From positions 1-64,000 of the forward strand of contig DBFJJS010000008.1 in assembly GCA_048393055.1 (NCBI GenBank): DNA of 64,000 nucleotides. Direction: 5' to 3'. A program made the position numbers and the translations under genes. Numbering within the stretch: position 1 is the first letter of the stretch; the number at the start of each line of letters is the position of its first letter. The notes under the pieces are model-generated. The model made no database searches and was not told the origin of the DNA. It worked only from the letters and a program-made list of their open reading frames with translations. Shown in pieces: positions 59,184 to 64,000 of this stretch. Source of the stretch: Faeciplasma sp048393055 (GTDB lineage Bacteria > Bacillota > Clostridia > Oscillospirales > Ruminococcaceae).

Positions 59184-60253
59184 GCATCATCCCTCCGTTT
59201 CATTACGGCGAACGCCAGCGCCGGAAGTATTATTCCAAGAACAATAACACCTGAAAGCTTTACAACGTTGACAGCACCTGCGGCGGCGTCCAGCTTAAAC
59301 ACGTACATTGCCCATGCGCCCGTTGCGGCAGCCGCACCAGCAAGAAGCTCCCGCCATATGCCTATTTTATTCTGCTTTTTGCTTTTGGACATAGCGATGC
59401 TCTCAGACAGCGCTATAAAAATATAGCAGCTTATTACTACTATGCAGTTTAAGCTCCAGACAAACATGTTTACAGCATCAAAGTGACGTATAAAGTCAGT
59501 TCTGGCATATGCGCCGAGAGCAAGTATTGGGTATCCTATAACGCGCACAAAATCACCAAGAACCCCTAAAACCAAGATCAAAAGAACTGCCAAAATCGAA
59601 AGCTTCGTGATTAAAAAAGCCGCAACTGTTTTGCCTGCTCCTCCTCTCGCATACGGCGCGAGCACCGCAAGCATCGGTATCCACCAGCTTGAACATAGGT
59701 CCTCGTACACCATTCTCCACATGCTATCCAAATCACCGCGGTCCGGCACTGTCAGATTAAGTGCGTCAAACTCGCCCTCACTCACCAACGACATTGACAA
59801 AAACAGTATTATAAACGCCGCAAAAACGACGGTGCCGGCTCTTGCCAGCGCCTCTATCCCGAGTCTGGAGCAGTACGCGGCTGCAAAGGCTATGACAAAC
59901 GTCACGACAATCGGCGACGCCACACGGGGAAACTCCGAATCCATAAAAGCAGCGAACCGAGATATGGAGCCGCAAGCGATAAACAGAAAGAAAAGCACAT
60001 ACCCCGCCCTTATCAGTCTCGCCGCCCACGCGCGCCTGCCAAGCACATCTATTACGCTTTTGCCGCTCTTCATAAGAAAAATCAGGGGCAGCGCGGCTGC
60101 CAGCTCTATGATAAACGAAATAATCTGTGCTGGGAGCATCCACAGACCTACACCTAAATCGCCGTGAAAATATATCATCGTATGAAGAATCCTTGCTAAA
60201 ATAAGAAGTATATACATCTGCCATGGACTTATTTTTGGATATTTAAACGGCAT
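59150..60253 (-). CDS. Spore germination permease GerB (GerAB/GerKB family)
   Basis: 367 aa, ten membrane helices, a member of the amino acid permease-like germinant-binding subunits. It begins KISPWQMYILLILARILHTM, the typical family start. It senses the germinant (often an amino acid or sugar) together with the A subunit. ATG at 60253 with GGGAGGAAA upstream. It overlaps the A gene by 11 nt and the C gene by 34 nt, so the receptor is made as a unit. Confidence 0.93.
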   Translation of the reverse strand: MPFKYPKISPWQMYILLILARILHTMIYFHGDLGVGLWMLPAQIISFIIELAAALPLIFLMKSGKSVIDVLGRRAWAARLIRAGYVLFFLFIACGSISRFAAFMDSEFPRVASPIVVTFVIAFAAAYCSRLGIEALARAGTVVFAAFIILFLSMSLVSEGEFDALNLTVPDRGDLDSMWRMVYEDLCSSWWIPMLAVLAPYARGGAGKTVAAFLITKLSILAVLLILVLGVLGDFVRVIGYPILALGAYARTDFIRHFDAVNMFVWSLNCIVVISCYIFIALSESIAMSKSKKQNKIGIWRELLAGAAAATGAWAMYVFKLDAAAGAVNVVKLSGVIVLGIILPALAFAVMKRRDDACVRRADILSQ

Positions 60254-61730
60254 TTTTTCCTCCCGAGCCGTTAAGCTCCTCAAGATTTGCGGTCCGCTTC
60301 TGCATCCTCTTAAATCCTACGCGGGTTATAACGTCTCTCATTGCGGAGGGAGTAAACGGGGTTATCGGAGCGGTATACGGAACCCCGTAAGAACCGCACG
60401 CGCCCGCGTTTACAAGCGTAAGCGCAATCAGCACTGCCATCCCGAAAAATCCCGCCAGTCCTCCCGCTGCGACTCCGGCAAGCCTTAAAATTGTTGTTTG
60501 CGGATTAAGGCTCGGGACTACAAACGAGCTGGTGGCTGTTATCCCTATTATAATCAAAAGAGGCGCGGAAATAAGACCGCTAGTCACAGCAGCTTCGCCT
60601 ATAACAAGCCCTCCGACTATCGACACTGCCCCGCCTATAGCTTTGGGCAAACGAAGTCCAGCCTCTCTGAGTATCTCAAACATTATTATCACCATAAGCA
60701 TCTCTGAAACAAGCGGCAATGGCGTGCTTTCCTCCGAGGCAATGAGACTTAAAAGAAGCGGTCTTGACAGTACCTCTGAATGAAATATTGCCGCCGCAAC
60801 ATATATTCCCGGCAAAAAAGCCGCAATAAAAAATGCGATATACCGTATCCACCTTTGGCACATGGCAAAGTACGGCTTCTCCTCGTAGTCGTCAACCGTC
60901 TGAAAGTTCTCAATAAACAGCGCAGGCACGATTACCGCATACGGAACACCATCTATCAGTACTCCCAGCCTTCCCTCGTTGACCTTTGCAGCGAGCACAT
61001 CCGGTCGCTCTGTGGTGGACGCCTCCGAGAAAAACGCACCTTTGCTCTTAGCTATAAACGGTATTACGCTTCCGCTGGTCAAAATAAGGTCGAGCTTTAT
61101 TTTTTTTAGCTTTTCTTTTACCTGCGAGCGCATTTTCTCCGGCGTCTTACCTTCTATATACACAAGGCACAGCTCTATGTCTCCCAAGCGTCCCGCCCTT
61201 AAAAACTCAAAGCGCAGAAGAGGACTTTTTACCCTCCGCCTAATAAGCGACATGCTCGTCCTTATATTGTCGCTGAACGCCTCGTGCGCGCCCTTTATAT
61301 TTGATTCGCTTTCAGGCTCCGACACCGCTCTGGTTTGAAATCCCTGAGCGCTGATGGCCACAGCCCTGCCGACTCCGTCCACCAAAATAACGGCAAAGCC
61401 CGAGCACAGCCGCTGAGCTATTTCTCCAAAACTGAGCAGCTCCTTTTTTTCAGTGGAGAAAAGCCCCTTTTGCGATATGAAGTCGTATATCTCCCGGCTG
61501 CCTGCGCGCTTTTTAAGGCGAAGCAAATCCGGCTCGACACGCATAAGGGGGTCAAAAAGCATTTCTGAAAGCTTATCGTTCGACACCATTCCCTCCAGCG
61601 TCGCGACCGCGCACTCTGTGTTAAAGATCCTCGTTTTTACTATATTCAAATCACTCGACCCGCCGAAAATACTTTTTATCTCGGCAAGACTCCGCTCAAG
61701 CCTAGGATAGATACTTTGCTGATTGTTCAT
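60243..61730 (-). CDS. Spore germination receptor subunit GerA (GerAA/GerKA family)
   Basis: 495 aa. Hydrophilic N-terminal region (about 1-285) with FAVILVDGVGRAVAI and SLIRRRVKSPLLRFE, followed by about five membrane helices (about 290-440), with EGRLGVLIDGVPYAVIVP and the late YGVPYTAPITPF before a cytoplasmic tail. It forms an ion channel in the inner spore membrane, as described for GerAA. ATG at 61730 with AGAGGAAG upstream. First gene of the operon. No clear sigma-G promoter could be fixed upstream, although forespore expression is expected. Confidence 0.94.
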   Translation of the reverse strand: MNNQQSIYPRLERSLAEIKSIFGGSSDLNIVKTRIFNTECAVATLEGMVSNDKLSEMLFDPLMRVEPDLLRLKKRAGSREIYDFISQKGLFSTEKKELLSFGEIAQRLCSGFAVILVDGVGRAVAISAQGFQTRAVSEPESESNIKGAHEAFSDNIRTSMSLIRRRVKSPLLRFEFLRAGRLGDIELCLVYIEGKTPEKMRSQVKEKLKKIKLDLILTSGSVIPFIAKSKGAFFSEASTTERPDVLAAKVNEGRLGVLIDGVPYAVIVPALFIENFQTVDDYEEKPYFAMCQRWIRYIAFFIAAFLPGIYVAAAIFHSEVLSRPLLLSLIASEESTPLPLVSEMLMVIIMFEILREAGLRLPKAIGGAVSIVGGLVIGEAAVTSGLISAPLLIIIGITATSSFVVPSLNPQTTILRLAGVAAGGLAGFFGMAVLIALTLVNAGACGSYGVPYTAPITPFTPSAMRDVITRVGFKRMQKRTANLEELNGSGGKNAV

Positions 61731-61877
61731 GGGTATATTCTTCCTCTGAAGTTTTTTATTATTTTTCTCCGCATGAGCCGCGATTATACTTTATGGACTT
61801 ATTTTAATGCGCAGGGTAATAATTAGCTTAAAAGAACGCAAAATAACATTATCTATCCAATCGGAGGACGCAAATTC

Positions 61878-62576
61878 ATGCTCATTGTTTTTATTCGCGG
61901 GCTTATTGTATATGCGCTTGTAATCTTTGCCACGAGGGCGATGGGAAAGCGACAGCTCGGCGAGCTGTCGCCGTCCGAGCTGGTTATAACCATTTTAATA
62001 TCCAATATAGCCACTTTATCAATGGAAAACCCCTCGCTTCCAATACTCACCGGCATAGTCCCGATACTTACCCTTGTGTGTCTGGATATTCTCGCATCGT
62101 ATGCGGCGCTCAAATCGAGAAAAATACGGCATATACTGACCGGCAGACCAAAAATCATAATTTCCGAGGGCAAAATAGATCAGAAAATGCTCTCTGAGCT
62201 CAGGCTATCCATAGACGATGTGTGCGCGGCTATGAGGAACAGCGGCATATTCGACATAACTCAGGTTGAATATGCAGTGGTTGAAACCACAGGGCAGATA
62301 AGCGTGCTTGAGAAGAAGGAGTATAGACCTCTGAGCCTGTCGGACGTAGGACAAGCCATAGGGGACAAGAATGTCGGGGAATCACACGAAGATAAAAACG
62401 GCTTTGACGTACCGCAGCTCGCAATATCGGACGGAATTATAGTTGCGGAAAAATATGTGTCCCGAGAACAGCTGCTGTCCGAGCTTAAAAAGAAAAAGTT
62501 AAGCCCAAAGGACGTGCTTTTATGCCTGGCATACCCTGACAAGACATTAAAAATAATTAAAAAGGAGTATAAATAA
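61878..62576 (+). CDS. DUF421 (YetF-like) membrane protein
   Basis: 232 aa. Three N-terminal membrane helices (about 5-80) and two cytoplasmic YetF-type domains (about 85-225): MGKRQLGELSPSELVITILI, TGRPKIIISEGKIDQKML and VLEKKEYRPLS. YetF-type proteins are known in spore-formers; their task is poorly known. ATG at 61878 with GGAGGAC upstream. It is divergent from the ger operon and overlaps the next gene by one base. Confidence 0.92.
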   Translation: MLIVFIRGLIVYALVIFATRAMGKRQLGELSPSELVITILISNIATLSMENPSLPILTGIVPILTLVCLDILASYAALKSRKIRHILTGRPKIIISEGKIDQKMLSELRLSIDDVCAAMRNSGIFDITQVEYAVVETTGQISVLEKKEYRPLSLSDVGQAIGDKNVGESHEDKNGFDVPQLAISDGIIVAEKYVSREQLLSELKKKKLSPKDVLLCLAYPDKTLKIIKKEYK

Positions 62577-62950
62577 TGAAGCGGATAATAATAAGCATCT
62601 GCATAATTGCTGCAATAATAGCGATAGGCGTATCGGCAATATCCTATATTGACGCGCAGAACACAAAGCTTTACGGAAAAATCGAAATGGTTATAAACTC
62701 CTACCGTTCTGCATCTGAGGATACCCCCGGAAAAATATCTGAGCTTGAGGACTGCTTTTCGAAGTACGCCAAAACCCTCAGCTGTTTTGTCGGCGAGGAC
62801 ATGCTAAACAGCATGGCGGTAAGCGTGTCTAGGCTTATGCCAATGTATGAATCGGGGTCTGACGAGCTGTACGCCGAATGCGAGACAATTAAAGAGTACG
62901 CCTCGGCAATATACCGCAACGAGCTGCCCGTGTGGTATAGAATTCTTTGA
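62576..62950 (+). CDS. DUF4363 membrane-anchored protein
   Basis: 124 aa. One N-terminal membrane helix (about 3-23), then a helical domain outside the membrane, with SELEDCFSKYAKTLSCFVGE and SRLMPMYESGSDELYAECE in the pattern of DUF4363. Its ATG overlaps the DUF421 stop (TAATG), so both are translationally coupled. They probably act together. Function unknown. Confidence 0.85.
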   Translation: MKRIIISICIIAAIIAIGVSAISYIDAQNTKLYGKIEMVINSYRSASEDTPGKISELEDCFSKYAKTLSCFVGEDMLNSMAVSVSRLMPMYESGSDELYAECETIKEYASAIYRNELPVWYRIL

Positions 62951-62968
62951 TTTTTAGCGGTTTAAATC

Positions 62969-62997
62969 TTGCAAATAAAAAAATATTATGATATAAT
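62969..62997 (+). promoter_or_regulatory. Promoter of nrdR
   Basis: TTGCAA (62969-62974) and TATAAT (62992-62997) with a 17-bp spacer, about 70 bp before the ATG. Confidence 0.75.
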
Positions 62998-63063
62998 TTT
63001 ATATATTTAAAGTATACGTATTTGTGTTTTGACGTTTATAGCTTTAATTTGAGGTGACAGTAT

Positions 63064-63507
63064 ATGAGATGTCCGTTTTGCGGTTATGAGGACACAAAGG
63101 TAATAGACTCAAGACCGAGCGAGGGCAAAAAGCGCCGCAGGCGTGAATGCAGCCAATGCGGAAAGAGATTTACTACCTATGAAATCGTGGAAAAGCCCGT
63201 TCTGATGGTTCTAAAAAAGGACGGAAGCTTCGAGCCGTTTGACCGTGAAAAGCTCATCCTGGGCATATCGACGGCCACTAAAAAGCGTGCGGTAAGCCTT
63301 GAAACGATAGAAAAGATAGTAGATGATATCGAAAACAAGACCGCTAACGAAATGCGTACGGAAATATCCACCTCCGAAATAGGGGACGATGTTTTGAGCG
63401 CGCTGAAGGAAATAGATTTGGTGGCATACGTGCGGTTTGCGTCGGTTTATAAGGATTTTAACGACCTTGAGAGCTTTATAAATATCATAACCGAACTTAA
63501 TAAATAG
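63064..63507 (+). CDS. nrdR: Transcriptional repressor NrdR
   Basis: 147 aa, the normal length. N-terminal zinc ribbon (MRCPFCGYEDTKVIDSRP, then ECSQCGKRFTTYE) that binds DNA, followed by an ATP-cone domain (VLKKDGSFEPFDREKLILGI, about 48-138) that senses ATP/dATP. It represses ribonucleotide reductase genes through NrdR boxes; none was seen in the window. ATG at 63064 has GAGGTGA upstream. Monocistronic between its promoter and the terminator at 63561-63602. Confidence 0.97.
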   Translation: MRCPFCGYEDTKVIDSRPSEGKKRRRRECSQCGKRFTTYEIVEKPVLMVLKKDGSFEPFDREKLILGISTATKKRAVSLETIEKIVDDIENKTANEMRTEISTSEIGDDVLSALKEIDLVAYVRFASVYKDFNDLESFINIITELNK

Positions 63508-63560
63508 GTTTTCCCCTGGAGCAGGCTTTTGCGTTTTCATGCTCATGGGAACGCAATAAA

Positions 63561-63602
63561 GCAATATCCCCGTCCACATTCAGGACGGGGATATTGCTTT
63601 TT
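63561..63602. terminator. Bidirectional terminator between nrdR and the isomerase gene
   Basis: Perfect 15-bp stem GCAATATCCCCGTCC with its complement, 7-nt loop, TTTTT on the plus strand and TTTATTG on the minus strand. Confidence 0.92.
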
Positions 63603-63612
63603 AAATAGCTCG

Positions 63613-64000
63613 TCATTTCTCCAATTTGCTTATTACATTTTGTATATAATTTACCGATTTTATCAGGTCGTCATAATCTTTAAATCCGCTGCGGTAAAGC
63701 TCCAGCATTATAGAGCCCTCGAACCCGACGCTTATAAGACTTCTTATAAACCTTTCAGTGTCTATTTCACCCTCTCCGGGAATAAGACAGTCTCCCTTTT
63801 TGCCGTGATCTGAAAAGTGGACGTGCTTAATATTTTCTCCCAGAGCGGCAACGAAGTCGTAAGGGTCGTAGCCCTTTCTCACCGCCTGCTTAGTGTCAAG
63901 AACAAATCCGGCGTCTGCGCCCAAAGCTTTTTTCATACTCAAAAGCTGGCTGAGATCACCTGTAGTGCACCTGCACACATTTTCCTGAAGCAGCTTTACT
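63613..64000 (-). CDS. Sugar phosphate isomerase/epimerase, C-terminal part (gene runs off the right edge)
   Basis: The minus-strand frame is open from the window edge to a stop at 63613, at least 129 residues. The visible part is the second half of a xylose-isomerase-like TIM barrel (AP_endonuc_2 group): GFVLDTKQAVRKGYDPYDFV, IKHVHFSDHG with the metal-binding Asp and His residues, IPGEGEIDTERFIRSLISVG and GSIMLELYRSG with the last metal-binding Glu. Members include myo-inositol catabolism and hexulose epimerases; the substrate cannot be read. The N-terminal half lies outside the window. Confidence 0.88.
   Translation of the reverse strand, partial: VKLLQENVCRCTTGDLSQLLSMKKALGADAGFVLDTKQAVRKGYDPYDFVAALGENIKHVHFSDHGKKGDCLIPGEGEIDTERFIRSLISVGFEGSIMLELYRSGFKDYDDLIKSVNYIQNVISKLEK

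Noticed and set aside
61731..61877. Sigma-G promoter for the ger operon
   Set aside because: A GCATT element is present but no CATAMTA-like -10 at 17-18 bp, so the call would be a guess.
1..64000. CRISPR array, prophage, insertion sequence or integrase
   Set aside because: No regularly spaced repeats, no transposase or integrase and no phage structural genes were seen on either strand.

Overview
The window looks like part of the chromosome of an endospore-forming, Gram-positive anaerobe of the class Clostridia. It is most like an uncultured gut Oscillospiraceae/Ruminococcaceae-type organism. The lineage evidence is a GerA-type spore germinant receptor operon, RNase Y, the YloU/YloV (Asp23/FakA) pair, NrdR, a threonine T-box leader, a DUF421/DUF4363 pair, lipoproteins with Gram-positive lipoboxes and near-consensus sigma-A promoters with 17-bp spacers. 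Genus and species cannot be set from the sequence alone. Nearly all genes are intact and tightly packed; I see no prophage, transposase, CRISPR array or rRNA.

Left part (1-17.5 kb): the N-terminal part of a Ca-type P-type ATPase, a small lipoprotein divergent from an XRE regulator, a SAM methyltransferase lying between two copies of a terminator-bearing direct repeat, tRNA-Thr and tRNA-Tyr, an ECF sigma factor with a membrane-anchored beta-propeller protein, a processive family 2 glycosyltransferase, an aminotransferase, a membrane-anchored GH25 lysozyme, a GNAT / MTA-SAH nucleosidase / M18 aminopeptidase operon in which the peptidase carries an N-terminal XRE DNA-binding domain, and a two-component system coupled to a half-length ROK regulator.

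Centre (17.5-40 kb): the most striking part is a minus-strand transport locus. In transcription order it has two MacB/LolD-type ATPases (the second with an AbrB-like tail), a giant solute-binding protein with carbohydrate-binding-like domains, two MalFG-type permeases, an NHL/TPR membrane protein, a YIP1 membrane protein, a DUF5696 protein and two more MalFG-type permeases. After a probable operon break come BioY and a GH26 protein with a substituted acid/base residue, then an HlyD-type adaptor and an FtsX-type permease. The last two are the natural partners of the two ATPases at the other end, so an exporter-like MacAB set appears to enclose a double sugar-importer-like set. A consensus promoter and a leader of about 260 nt with long inverted repeats precede it. 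Upstream lies a surface protein gene with a perfect consensus promoter and an NPSTG-type sorting signal.

Right part (40-64 kb): a threonyl-tRNA synthetase lacking most of its TGS domain behind a T-box, two paralogous lipoproteins (one cut by an in-frame amber codon), RNase Y, an M28 peptidase, an SGNH esterase, a MsmX/UgpC-type ATPase that could power the sugar permeases, RsuA, a DUF4830 protein, a heterodimeric ABC exporter, FakA and Asp23 proteins, the germinant receptor operon, DUF421/DUF4363, NrdR and the 3' part of a sugar phosphate isomerase/epimerase gene.
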